From Panacagrimonas perspica (GTDB lineage Bacteria; Pseudomonadota; Gammaproteobacteria; Nevskiales; Nevskiaceae), in NCBI RefSeq assembly GCF_004364935.1, contig NZ_SOBT01000008.1, positions 2,173,534 to 2,237,533 on the forward strand: a stretch of DNA of 64,000 nucleotides. The letters are read 5' to 3'. The stretch's first letter is position 1. Every line of letters starts with the position of its first letter. The notes under the pieces are model-generated. The model saw only the letters and a list, made by a program, of their open reading frames with translations. It was not told where the DNA came from and ran no database searches. The position numbers were made by a program, and so were the translations under genes. Shown in pieces: positions 1-10,558 of this stretch.

Positions 1-858
1 GAAACCCTTGAAACCGGTCCACGCACAAGCCTCGGTCGGCTCGTTCAGCGCGGGGACGTAGTGGAAGTTCGGGTGCTTTTCGGCGAGCGCGACGAACTCG
101 TCGTGGTAGTACAGCTCGCCCCGATTGCGCGCGCCGTAGACCAGCGTGATGTCGCGCGTCTCGCCGTTGTCCAGCAGGTCCAGAATCATCGAGCGCGGGC
201 TCGACAGGCCCGAGCCGCCCGCCATGAAGATCAGCGGCTGCGGGTCCGACGAGCGCACGAAGAAGCGGCCGAGCGGACCGGAGAAGCGAATCTCGTCGCC
301 CACTTTCAGCTCGTCGTGCATCCAGCCGGTGCCCTTGCCGTTGGGCACGCGACGCACGTTGAGTTCGATGCGGCCTTTCTCGCCGGGCCGGTTGGCCAGC
401 GAGAACGCACGCGGCTGATCGAGGCCCGGTACCTGCACCTGTACGTACTGGCCGGCCTGGAACTCGACGCCCTCGCCGCCCACGTCGACATGGATGCCCT
501 TGATCGTCGGTGACAGGTCGACGATCGCGGACACCGTGCCGCGGAAATCGCGGACGGGGTGATGCCGCGCATCCGGATCCTCGTCTACATCGGCCTCGAT
601 CGTGACGTCGGACTGCAAGGTCGCACAGCAGGCCAGCGCCTTGCGCTCGTCGCGCTCGAAATCCATCAGCGCGAACGGCGACGCGGCGCCGTGCTCGATC
701 TCGCCGTCGACGATCTGCACCTTGCAGGTCGCGCACAGGCCGTGACAGCAGGCGTGCGGCAGCCACACGCCGGCCCGCAGGCAGGCGTCGAGGATCGTCT
801 GGCCCTCTTCCGCCTCGACGGTCTGGCCCAACGGCTCGATGGTGATCTGGTAGCTCAT
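1..858 (-). CDS. dmpP: Phenol hydroxylase reductase component P5 (DmpP), C-terminus outside window
   Basis: Electron-transfer component that takes electrons from NADH through FAD and a plant-type [2Fe-2S] centre to the diiron oxygenase DmpN. The first 286 residues are visible (the family is about 350), and the frame is still open at base 1. The ferredoxin domain shows C37-x4-C42-x2-C45 with the fourth ligand at C77 or C78. An FAD-binding RAFSLAN motif lies near residue 148 and an NAD-binding GGSGLSSPRSM segment near 214. It is the last visible gene of the dmpKLMNOP operon, 13 bp after dmpO. Family assignment is strong from order and motifs. Confidence 0.95.
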   Translation of the reverse strand, partial: MSYQITIEPLGQTVEAEEGQTILDACLRAGVWLPHACCHGLCATCKVQIVDGEIEHGAASPFALMDFERDERKALACCATLQSDVTIEADVDEDPDARHHPVRDFRGTVSAIVDLSPTIKGIHVDVGGEGVEFQAGQYVQVQVPGLDQPRAFSLANRPGEKGRIELNVRRVPNGKGTGWMHDELKVGDEIRFSGPLGRFFVRSSDPQPLIFMAGGSGLSSPRSMILDLLDNGETRDITLVYGARNRGELYYHDEFVALAEKHPNFHYVPALNEPTEACAWTGFKGF

Positions 859-871
859 CGTCGCCAGGCGC

Positions 872-1234
872 TCAGCTGCACGAACCCTTGATGCCGGTCA
901 GCCCCGGCGTGCGGAAGCGCAGCGAGGCCTTGTGGCCCAGTCCGTTGTCGGCAAGGCTCTTCGACAGGTCCGGCGTGAACGGCTGCGACGACGAGAACCA
1001 CTCGACCTTGCTCCAGTCGATCGCCGATGCATCCGGGTGGGCGGCGTACAGGTCGGGAATGATCTGCGCGGTCAGCGCGCCGAACGGCAACGTCGGCGGC
1101 ACCGGGATGCACAGCGGTGCGCAGAACATCAGGTGGTCCTCCCAGCCGATGTACAGCAACTGCTGACCGTGGAAATTCTCGACCCGATCCTTGATCTCGC
1201 CGGTGTAGCCGGGCTTGAGGGCGACGACGCTCAT
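872..1234 (-). CDS. dmpO: Phenol hydroxylase component P4 (DmpO)
   Basis: Small subunit of the multicomponent phenol hydroxylase; the oxygenase core is (DmpLNO)2. At 120 residues it has the usual family length. The N-terminus MSVVALKPGYTGEIKDRVEN and the central YIGWEDHLMFCAPLCIPVP stretch are typical of the P4 family. It sits between dmpN and dmpP in the canonical order, 21 bp downstream of dmpN, so it should be co-transcribed and made in proportion to the oxygenase. Confidence 0.95.
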   Translation of the reverse strand: MSVVALKPGYTGEIKDRVENFHGQQLLYIGWEDHLMFCAPLCIPVPPTLPFGALTAQIIPDLYAAHPDASAIDWSKVEWFSSSQPFTPDLSKSLADNGLGHKASLRFRTPGLTGIKGSCS

Positions 1235-1255
1235 GTGATTTCTTCTGGCGTGGCT

Positions 1256-2818
1256 TCAGATCGAGACACCGGGCTTGCCGGTCCACTGTTCCCAGTGCTT
1301 CTTGTCCTCGGAATCCAGGTACTCGCCGCCGTCCTTGCCCACGTTGAAGTTGTAGTACTTGAGGACCTCGAGCAGCGGATCGAAGCCGGGCGCCGTCGGG
1401 TCCGTTCCCGGCCGGAAGCAGTTGCCCTGGTAGACCTGGTGCACCGGCAGCCAGCTCTGCACGTACTTCTCCGGCTCGAAGTCGAAGATGTCCTTGCAGC
1501 CGTCCGAGCAGAAGTGGAACTTGTTGTCGCGGTAGTGCGACTCGCGGTAGCAGATCTTCGTGGGGTCGTCCGGCTCGGTGAACCCCATCGGGATCTGGCA
1601 GGTCTGGCACAGCATCGGCAGCGTCTTGTTGTAGAAGCGCTCGCCCTTCTTCTGCTGATCGCGCCAGTACTCGAAACGCGGGCGATAGTGCTTGTCGAAC
1701 GTCGCCGGGTACTTCTCCGACAGCCACTTCATCTCGCCCTCTTCCGGCACCCAGGTGTGGAAGCCGGCCGCGTGCGTGTAGTTGTAGAAGATGCCCCAGG
1801 TCTCGTGCGACAGGCGATCCTTCTCCTTGGCCGCGACGTCGTGGTACTTGGGCATGCGCACGCCGTAGCGCGCCAGGTCGTTGAACAGCGCACCGCCGTT
1901 CTGCTCGAAGTACATGCCCCAGGCTTCCGACCAGCTCATGACGCGCTTGGGCAGCATGTAATCCATCATCATCGCCACCAGCGCCAGCAGCCGGTAGCCG
2001 CGCCAGAACCACTTGTCGAGCCAGCGCTGCACGATCGGCAGGTTGGCCGGATCCTGTTCGAGGATGAACTTCACCACCTCCAGGCCCAGCGTCATGTGGC
2101 GTGACTCGTCCGACTGCGCGGAGAAGCCGAACGTCACCGTCGCCATGTCGCCGTTGAACGCCGCGCCGCTCATGAACGGCATGAACAGCAGGTTGGTCAG
2201 CACGTACTCGAACGAGAACGAGATCGCGGTGACGAACTCGAACGGCCCCGCCGTCATCGCATCCTCGAAGTAGGACTTCGGGACCGACAGGTACCAGACC
2301 CGATCGAACATGTGGATCGGGTCATGCATGCCGTGGAAGAACTTGTTGTAGTGGCTGATCGTGTGCGCCTGCGTCTGCGCGTGGCGCAGCTCGTCGATCG
2401 CCTGCATCTGCGCGGCGATGCTCGCACCGGCACCCTTGAAGTTGCGGCCCGCCATCGCGAAACCGCGGTGCGCGCCGTATTCCAGCGGGCTCACGCCGGT
2501 CAGGAACAGCTTCAGCGTGTTGATGTAGCGCGCGTCGCTGACGTTGAACTGGCCGTTGTTCTGCTGGAACGCATCGACGATGGCGTAGAGCTTGCGCTCC
2601 TTCTCACCCTGGTACTTCCAGTAGGCGTCCATCGTCAGACGGAACGGGTCCTCCCACTTGTCCCAGTCGTGGATCTTGATGCCTTCGAAGTCGCACTGCG
2701 GAAACACCTTGTCCATCGACTCGTAGCTGGTCTCCCAGCCCAGTCCGCGCGTGAGCAGCGCGTAGTTTTCCTTGAGGCTGAGTTTCTTCGGCGGCTTTCC
2801 GCTGATGGGCATGTTCAT
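1256..2818 (-). CDS. dmpN: Phenol hydroxylase oxygenase large subunit P3 (DmpN)
   Basis: Catalytic alpha subunit (520 aa; family about 517) that hydroxylates phenols to catechols with O2 at a carboxylate-bridged diiron centre. Both iron-binding ExxH motifs are visible: E143-LR-H146 (in DELRH) and E238-SR-H241 (in DESRH). The C-terminal part carries the Cys-rich LCQTCQIPMGF and YHS-like segments of this family. I chose the ATG at 2818 because GGAGCG precedes it and the protein then begins MNMPISGKPPKKLSLKENYA; the frame stays open upstream to 3145, but that stretch overlaps dmpM. Confidence 0.97.
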   Translation of the reverse strand: MNMPISGKPPKKLSLKENYALLTRGLGWETSYESMDKVFPQCDFEGIKIHDWDKWEDPFRLTMDAYWKYQGEKERKLYAIVDAFQQNNGQFNVSDARYINTLKLFLTGVSPLEYGAHRGFAMAGRNFKGAGASIAAQMQAIDELRHAQTQAHTISHYNKFFHGMHDPIHMFDRVWYLSVPKSYFEDAMTAGPFEFVTAISFSFEYVLTNLLFMPFMSGAAFNGDMATVTFGFSAQSDESRHMTLGLEVVKFILEQDPANLPIVQRWLDKWFWRGYRLLALVAMMMDYMLPKRVMSWSEAWGMYFEQNGGALFNDLARYGVRMPKYHDVAAKEKDRLSHETWGIFYNYTHAAGFHTWVPEEGEMKWLSEKYPATFDKHYRPRFEYWRDQQKKGERFYNKTLPMLCQTCQIPMGFTEPDDPTKICYRESHYRDNKFHFCSDGCKDIFDFEPEKYVQSWLPVHQVYQGNCFRPGTDPTAPGFDPLLEVLKYYNFNVGKDGGEYLDSEDKKHWEQWTGKPGVSI

Positions 2819-2847
2819 TCGATCGCTCCTTGCGTACGTCTTGTTTT

Positions 2848-3120
2848 CTAGTTGCCCCAATGCAGGACGAACTCGTCTTCCGACTCTTCGATGTTTCCGG
2901 ACAGCGAGATCAGGTTCAGGTGCAGCTCGCGCAGGTCGAAGTCGCGACCGATGCGCTCCTCGATCGATTCGCGCCGCACGACCAGCCGCCCCGGTGCATC
3001 GACTTTCACCATCGCCGGGAATCGCGCGACGGTGGCGGCCGCGTTGTCGTGCGTGATGGCTTCGACGATCGCGCGCGTGTCGTCGTTGGTCTGGAACGCG
3101 ATGAAGACGGAGTCGGTCAT
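2848..3120 (-). CDS. dmpM: Phenol hydroxylase regulatory (coupling) protein P2 (DmpM)
   Basis: Cofactor-less effector protein (90 aa, exactly the family length) that binds the oxygenase and couples electron transfer to hydroxylation, like MmoB/TmoD. It starts MTDSVFIAFQTNDDTRAIVE and ends EDEFVLHWGN, both typical. Its ATG overlaps the dmpL stop as ATGA (3117-3120), a sign of translational coupling. It is followed by dmpN after a 29-bp gap. Confidence 0.95.
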   Translation of the reverse strand: MTDSVFIAFQTNDDTRAIVEAITHDNAAATVARFPAMVKVDAPGRLVVRRESIEERIGRDFDLRELHLNLISLSGNIEESEDEFVLHWGN

Positions 3121-4130
3121 GACGCTTTTCCGGTGGAACCGACACCGAGCTTGGTCAGTCGGGCCTCCAGCGTGGCTTCGACCTTCGCGAGCGCGCCGGC
3201 CGCGTCTTCGCCGAACAGCTCGGCCGCGTAAGCACCCAGCGCTTCCATGATCTCGCTGTGTGATTCGGCGATCCATCCACGCAGTCGTTCGGCATTCGCC
3301 GGCGATTCGGCCGCGGCTGTCTTGATCGTCGCGTCGACCCAGCGCGAGCTCTCGTCGAACCACGTGGTCATGAACTCGGTCAGCAGGCTCAGCGCCGGGC
3401 CGTGCTGCGCCGAGATCCGCGGCTCGAACTGGCGGAACACCAGCGGATGCAGCAGGCCGTCCAGCACGAGGTTCTGCTTGACGAACAGCTCGAACCAGTC
3501 GCGACAGATCATCATCCGTTCCATCAGGCGCCGCAGCGGCTGCCAGGCGGCGTGTTCCATCCACAGCGTCTTGGCGTGCGCCAGCGACTCTCCGCTGTTG
3601 CCGTCGAGCAGCAGGCCGATGCGGCTCAGGTACTGCGCGAGGCCCAGCCGGTCCATGCCGTGGAACATCGTGGCCTGCGTGATCGCCGTTCCGTAGCCGT
3701 AGGCGGTGACGAAGCAGTTGTTGAGGTTGGCGCCCCACTCGAGATGCCGCATCGGCACCAGCGCGAAGATCACCGCGTTGCGGATCTCCTGCGGCAGATC
3801 GCGCAGCAGGCCGCGCTTGTCGACGAACTCGAGGCTCTTCTCCATCGTCTCCTGCTGGCGGGAGCGCACGATGGTGTAGCTGCCGTAGTAGTACTGGCGC
3901 GGGTCCTTGAACGCGTACCAGTCCTTCATCTCGATCTGCGTACGGCGTACGTCGTACAGCTCGCGCTCCGGTTCCCACAGCGGGCGGTAATGGAAGTTGG
4001 CCGTGGACTGCAGGTTGAGGCTCGCCTCCTGGTAGCGCGATGCGGGCTTGTCGCTCCCGAGATGGCGCGCCACATGGGAGAACGTCTCGCGAAGCTGGAC
4101 CACCGACGTGGTCTTGATGTCGACTTGCAT
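3117..4130 (-). CDS. dmpL: Phenol hydroxylase oxygenase beta subunit P1 (DmpL)
   Basis: Non-catalytic beta subunit of the hydroxylase core (337 aa; family about 330), with the ferritin-like helical fold but without diiron ligands. Recognisable stretches are FHYRPLWEPERELYD, KDWYAFKDPRQYYYGSYTI and LEWGANLNNCFVTAYGYG. The start at 4130 (MQVDIKTTSVVQL) follows an AGGAGCC-like ribosome site; a longer frame to 4172 exists but runs into dmpK. The end overlaps the dmpM start by 4 bp. Confidence 0.96.
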   Translation of the reverse strand: MQVDIKTTSVVQLRETFSHVARHLGSDKPASRYQEASLNLQSTANFHYRPLWEPERELYDVRRTQIEMKDWYAFKDPRQYYYGSYTIVRSRQQETMEKSLEFVDKRGLLRDLPQEIRNAVIFALVPMRHLEWGANLNNCFVTAYGYGTAITQATMFHGMDRLGLAQYLSRIGLLLDGNSGESLAHAKTLWMEHAAWQPLRRLMERMMICRDWFELFVKQNLVLDGLLHPLVFRQFEPRISAQHGPALSLLTEFMTTWFDESSRWVDATIKTAAAESPANAERLRGWIAESHSEIMEALGAYAAELFGEDAAGALAKVEATLEARLTKLGVGSTGKAS

Positions 4131-4138
4131 GGGGCTCC

Positions 4139-4408
4139 TCAGTCTTGCTGTCCGGGCGCACCGAAGCGCCACTTGGATTTCTCGAAATCGATGTCCTCGG
4201 CCTGCTCGCGCGTCAGGTAGGTCACGGCCTGGGTGCGGCAGAACTCCTGGTACGCGCGCAGCGGCAACGTCAGCTCCACCGCCAGTTCCGGGTCTCCGAT
4301 GGCGAAGTCGAACTGCACGTAGCCGCGCGCATCGAGCTCGCGATAGCGGACGTATCGGCGATCGACATCGAACACGGGCTTGCGTGGCGGCAACTGATGG
4401 AGCGACAC
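4139..4408 (-). CDS. dmpK: Phenol hydroxylase assembly protein P0 (DmpK), GTG start
   Basis: First gene of the operon: small auxiliary protein (89 aa; family about 90) needed to put iron into the apo-oxygenase. The family features FDVDRRYVRYRELDARGYVQFDF and DIDFEKSKWRFG are seen (given here in part). The GTG at 4408 is chosen because GGAGGAG lies 5 nt upstream and the protein then matches the family N-terminus; the frame continues open to 4726 with no plausible start. It is preceded by a sigma-54 promoter about 90 bp upstream. Confidence 0.9.
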   Translation of the reverse strand: MSLHQLPPRKPVFDVDRRYVRYRELDARGYVQFDFAIGDPELAVELTLPLRAYQEFCRTQAVTYLTREQAEDIDFEKSKWRFGAPGQQD

Positions 4409-4500
4409 CGTTTCTCCTCCGGCGGTGAACAGGACGCGTCGCCGGGGTGCTGCTTGGTCACCCCGATCGAACATGGACGCCTGCTCGTGGAGTGCCGGAT

Positions 4501-4516
4501 TGCACCGGCCATGCCA
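4501..4516 (-). promoter_or_regulatory. Sigma-54 (-24/-12) promoter of the dmp operon
   Basis: Read on the minus strand the site is TGGCATGGCCGGTGCA. It has the invariant GG and GC dinucleotides at the exact 10-bp spacing of the TGGCACG-N4-TTGCW consensus, with two mismatches. It predicts transcription from about 4490, leaving a leader of about 80 nt before the dmpK GTG. A sigma-54 promoter is what the divergent DmpR-type activator would need. Confidence 0.85.
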
Positions 4517-4627
4517 TGCGACGCGATGCCGCACTGCACCATCCTTCAAGCGATTGGCGGGCTGACGATTTCCTCGCTTCGCGCAGCGAAACGTCGCGCG
4601 TTTCTGCTTCTTCGCGAACGACGTCGC

Positions 4628-4640
4628 TTGAATAAATTCA
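4628..4640. promoter_or_regulatory. Candidate activator-binding inverted repeat (UAS) upstream of dmpK
   Basis: The site contains TGAAT-AA-ATTCA, a perfect 5-bp inverted repeat, in an AT-richer patch about 140-150 bp upstream of the predicted dmp start point. That is where DmpR/XylR upstream activating sequences sit. A second inverted repeat, TTCGC-GCA-GCGAA, lies at 4578-4590, about 95 bp upstream. Neither matches the XylR/DmpR consensus closely, so the role is inferred from position. The rest of 4409-4826 holds no gene. Confidence 0.4.
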
Positions 4641-4750
4641 GTGAAAAGCCGAGCCTCGCCGCCGGGCCATTCAATAAAAATCTTCAAACTGATCCCGAGA
4701 CGGCGCGGCTTCATCGAGGCGAACACGGCGCATCAGACGCTTCGCCGGAA

Positions 4751-4766
4751 TGGCACGAGCCGTGCT
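4751..4766 (+). promoter_or_regulatory. Sigma-54 promoter facing the DmpR-type regulator
   Basis: TGGCACGAGCCGTGCT matches TGGCACG-N4-TTGCW with one mismatch and correct GG/GC spacing. It lies 61 bp upstream of the regulator ATG on the same strand. If used, the activator would drive its own synthesis through sigma-54. This differs from the classic dmpR gene, which is read from a sigma-70 promoter. Seen directly; use is inferred. Confidence 0.65.
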
Positions 4767-4826
4767 CGACCACCGCCCACGACTAGCCGCACGGGTACGT
4801 CCCGGCGGTACGCAGGAGGACGATTC

Positions 4827-6662
<1,836 letters not shown>

Positions 6663-6682
6663 GTTGGAGACGGCTCCGTCGC

Positions 6683-6757
6683 CCCCGTAGCCCGGACGAA
6701 GTCCGGGGATTGCTCTGCCGCCGAACAAAAGCCCCGGACTGCGTCCGGGCTACGGGG
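6683..6757. repeat. REP pair 1 (GTAG-headed inverted repeat)
   Basis: Two 26-bp arms (6683-6708 and 6732-6757) face each other. Each contains GTAGCCCGGAC and an inner GTCCGGG hairpin, separated by a 23-bp loop. The GTAG head plus an internal imperfect palindrome is the hallmark of REP elements mobilised by RAYT transposases. It lies just after the stop of the first sigma-54 activator and may also act as a bidirectional terminator. Confidence 0.8.
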
Positions 6758-6809
6758 CGCGCCGGCGCGTTCCACCGCACGCGGAATCCGGAGCGTCTCG
6801 ATCCGTACG

Positions 6810-6879
6810 CGTAGCCCGGGTGAAACCCGGGATCAACGCCCGGTCTGCGAGGAGAGCCCCGGGTTTCACCCGGGCTACG
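6810..6879. repeat. REP pair 2 (GTAG-headed inverted repeat)
   Basis: A second head-to-head pair with arms at 6810-6831 and 6858-6879. Each has GTAGCCCGGGTG and a CCCGGG-TTTC-type hairpin. It belongs to the same family as pair 1 but with a different stem, so the two are related copies and not a simple local duplication. Together they fill the convergent gap between the two sigma-54 activators. No RAYT transposase gene is seen in the window. Confidence 0.8.
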
Positions 6880-6920
6880 GCGATCCTCGAAACGGGTGCG
6901 ATCGTCGCAACCGGCGCATC

Positions 6921-8678
<1,758 letters not shown>

Positions 8679-8750
8679 GGCGGTCGCCTTCTCGGTTCGG
8701 AGCCGAGCTTGCTTTCTCAAATAAAGAATCACAAGCCACGACCACTTCCT

Positions 8751-8771
8751 GAATTGGATAATTTCCAGTTC
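8751..8771. promoter_or_regulatory. Palindromic candidate UAS for the BVMO sigma-54 promoter
   Basis: Arms GAATTGGA and TCCAGTTC (7 of 8 positions pair) surround a 5-bp centre. The site lies about 110 bp upstream of the predicted start point, typical spacing for an enhancer of a V4R sigma-54 activator. It is the only clear palindrome in the 241-bp intergenic region, which is otherwise AT-rich. Binding by the adjacent regulator is inferred. Confidence 0.5.
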
Positions 8772-8847
8772 GTGCCCGATCAGCCTACCAAGCTATCCGT
8801 AAAGTATTCCTCTTCAATATCAGTGTTCTTTTAAGATCAACTCCGCC

Positions 8848-8863
8848 TGGCAGGCGCCTTGCT
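8848..8863 (+). promoter_or_regulatory. Sigma-54 promoter of the BVMO gene
   Basis: TGGCAGGCGCCTTGCT matches the TGGCAYG-N4-TTGCW consensus, with perfect -12 TTGCT, perfect TGGCA and correct spacing. Predicted start is near 8875, giving a 45-nt leader before the BVMO ATG at 8920. Confidence 0.9.
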
Positions 8864-8919
8864 ATCTCCCCTTCAAAGACTCGCATCGATGAGTCATTTC
8901 ACAACAAAAGGAGATTCCG

Positions 8920-10545
8920 ATGGACATGCCGACTTTCCCCGTTCGCCCCGAGACCACGTACGACGCCATCGTCGTGGGCGCCGGTTTCGCGGGCCTGTAC
9001 ATGCTCCACCGACTGCGCCAGATGGGTCTCAAGGCGCGCGTCTACGAGGCGGGCGAGAACGTCGGCGGCACCTGGTACTGGAACCGCTATCCCGGCGCAG
9101 CCTGCGACATCGAGAGCCTCGAGTACTCGTACTCGTTCGACGAAGCGCTGCAGCAGGAGTGGAAGTGGACCTCGCGCTTCGCACGGCAGCCCGAGATCCT
9201 CGCCTACATCAACCACGTCGCCGACCGCTTCGATCTGCGCCGCGACATCCAGTTCGGGACACGCGTCAGTTCGGCGGTGTTCGACGACGCGACACGCTGC
9301 TGGAAGGTCGAGACGAATCGCGGCGACGCGGTGACGGCGCGCTTCTGCGTGATGGCGACGGGCTGCCTGTCCGCGCCCAAGCCGATCGAGTATCCGGGGG
9401 CCGAGACGTTCCGCGGCCGCATCCTGCGCACGCAGGCCTGGCCGCGCGAAGGCGTCGACTTCACCGGCCTGCGCGTCGGCATCGTCGGCACCGGCTCGAC
9501 CGGCATCCAGTGCATCCCGATCATCGCCAGCCAGGCCAGGCACCTCACGGTGTTCCAGCGCACACCGAATTTCAGCATCCCGGCCGGCAACGGACCGATG
9601 GACCCCGCGTACGAAAAGCAGATCAAGGCGAACTACGGCGAGCTGCGCGCCATCGAGCGCGATTCGGATGTCGGCATCTGCGCACGCCTGCGCCCCGAGA
9701 CGCGCCGCGCGCTCGACGTCGATGCAAACGAGCGCGAGGCCGAGTACGAACGCCGCTGGACGGCCGGCGGCCTCTACTTCTACGGCAGCTTCGTCGACCT
9801 GCTCACCGACAAGGCCGCCAACGACACCATCACCGCCTTCGCGCAGCGCAAGATCCGCGAGAAGATCACCGATCCGAAAGTGGCCGACCTGCTGGTGCCC
9901 AAGGACTACCCGTTCGGCGCCAAGCGCATCTGCGCGGACACGGGCTACTACGAGACCTTCAACCGCGACAACGTGTCGCTGGTCGACGTGAAGGCGCAGC
10001 CGATCCGCGAGATCACGCCGAACGGACTCAAAGTCGGCGACGACGAGCACGAACTCGACGTGCTGATCTTCGCCACCGGCTTCGACGCGATGACCGGCGC
10101 GCTGGCCAGCATCGACATCCGCGGGCGCGACGGCGTGAAGTTCAACGACTGCTGGAAGAACGGCCCGCGCAACCATCTCGGCCTGATGACGTCGGGCTTC
10201 CCGAACATGTTCATGACCACCGGCCCGGGCAGTCCGTCGGTGCTCTACAACATGGTGCTCGGCAACGAGTACCACGTGGACTGGATCATGGGCTGCATCA
10301 CCTACCTGGACCGCAACGGTCGGAGCACGATCGAAGCCACGCCCGAGGCGGAAGCCGACTGGCGCCGCACCGTCGACGACATCGGCAGGCAGACGCTCTT
10401 CGCGAACGCGAGTTCCTGGTACATGGGCGACAACGTGCCGGGCAAGCCGAGAGTCGTGCTTCCCTATCTCGGCGGCTTTCGCGCGTACAAGAAGACCTGC
10501 GATACCGAGGCCGAAAGCGGTTATCCCGGCTTCGCGATCGCGTGA
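8920..10545 (+). CDS. Flavin-containing Baeyer-Villiger monooxygenase 1
   Basis: Class B FAD/NADPH monooxygenase (541 aa) of the cyclohexanone/cycloketone monooxygenase group, which turns ketones into esters or lactones. It shows the FAD Rossmann motif VGAGFAGL (about 19-26), the GGTWYWNRYPGAACD segment and the NADPH motif GTGSTG. The BVMO fingerprint FxGxxxHxxxW is present at 164-174 but reads FRGRILRTQAW, with Arg170 where His is usual. AAAGGAGA precedes the ATG. It stands alone behind a sigma-54 promoter. Substrate is unknown; cyclic or linear ketone is the family-based guess. Confidence 0.9.
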   Translation: MDMPTFPVRPETTYDAIVVGAGFAGLYMLHRLRQMGLKARVYEAGENVGGTWYWNRYPGAACDIESLEYSYSFDEALQQEWKWTSRFARQPEILAYINHVADRFDLRRDIQFGTRVSSAVFDDATRCWKVETNRGDAVTARFCVMATGCLSAPKPIEYPGAETFRGRILRTQAWPREGVDFTGLRVGIVGTGSTGIQCIPIIASQARHLTVFQRTPNFSIPAGNGPMDPAYEKQIKANYGELRAIERDSDVGICARLRPETRRALDVDANEREAEYERRWTAGGLYFYGSFVDLLTDKAANDTITAFAQRKIREKITDPKVADLLVPKDYPFGAKRICADTGYYETFNRDNVSLVDVKAQPIREITPNGLKVGDDEHELDVLIFATGFDAMTGALASIDIRGRDGVKFNDCWKNGPRNHLGLMTSGFPNMFMTTGPGSPSVLYNMVLGNEYHVDWIMGCITYLDRNGRSTIEATPEAEADWRRTVDDIGRQTLFANASSWYMGDNVPGKPRVVLPYLGGFRAYKKTCDTEAESGYPGFAIA

Positions 10546-10558
10546 AGCCGCGGCCGGT

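Noticed and set aside
855..2104. Long overlapping frames on both strands (385 and 390 codons) across dmpN and dmpO
   Set aside because: They are antisense or shifted shadows of clearly recognisable phenol hydroxylase genes, a common effect in high-GC DNA; their translations are Arg/Ala/Gly-rich with no family features.
4641..4826. Upstream extension of the DmpR-type regulator frame
   Set aside because: The extra residues do not match the family, and the ATG at 4827 has a strong GGAGGA site; the extension would also cover the sigma-54 promoter.
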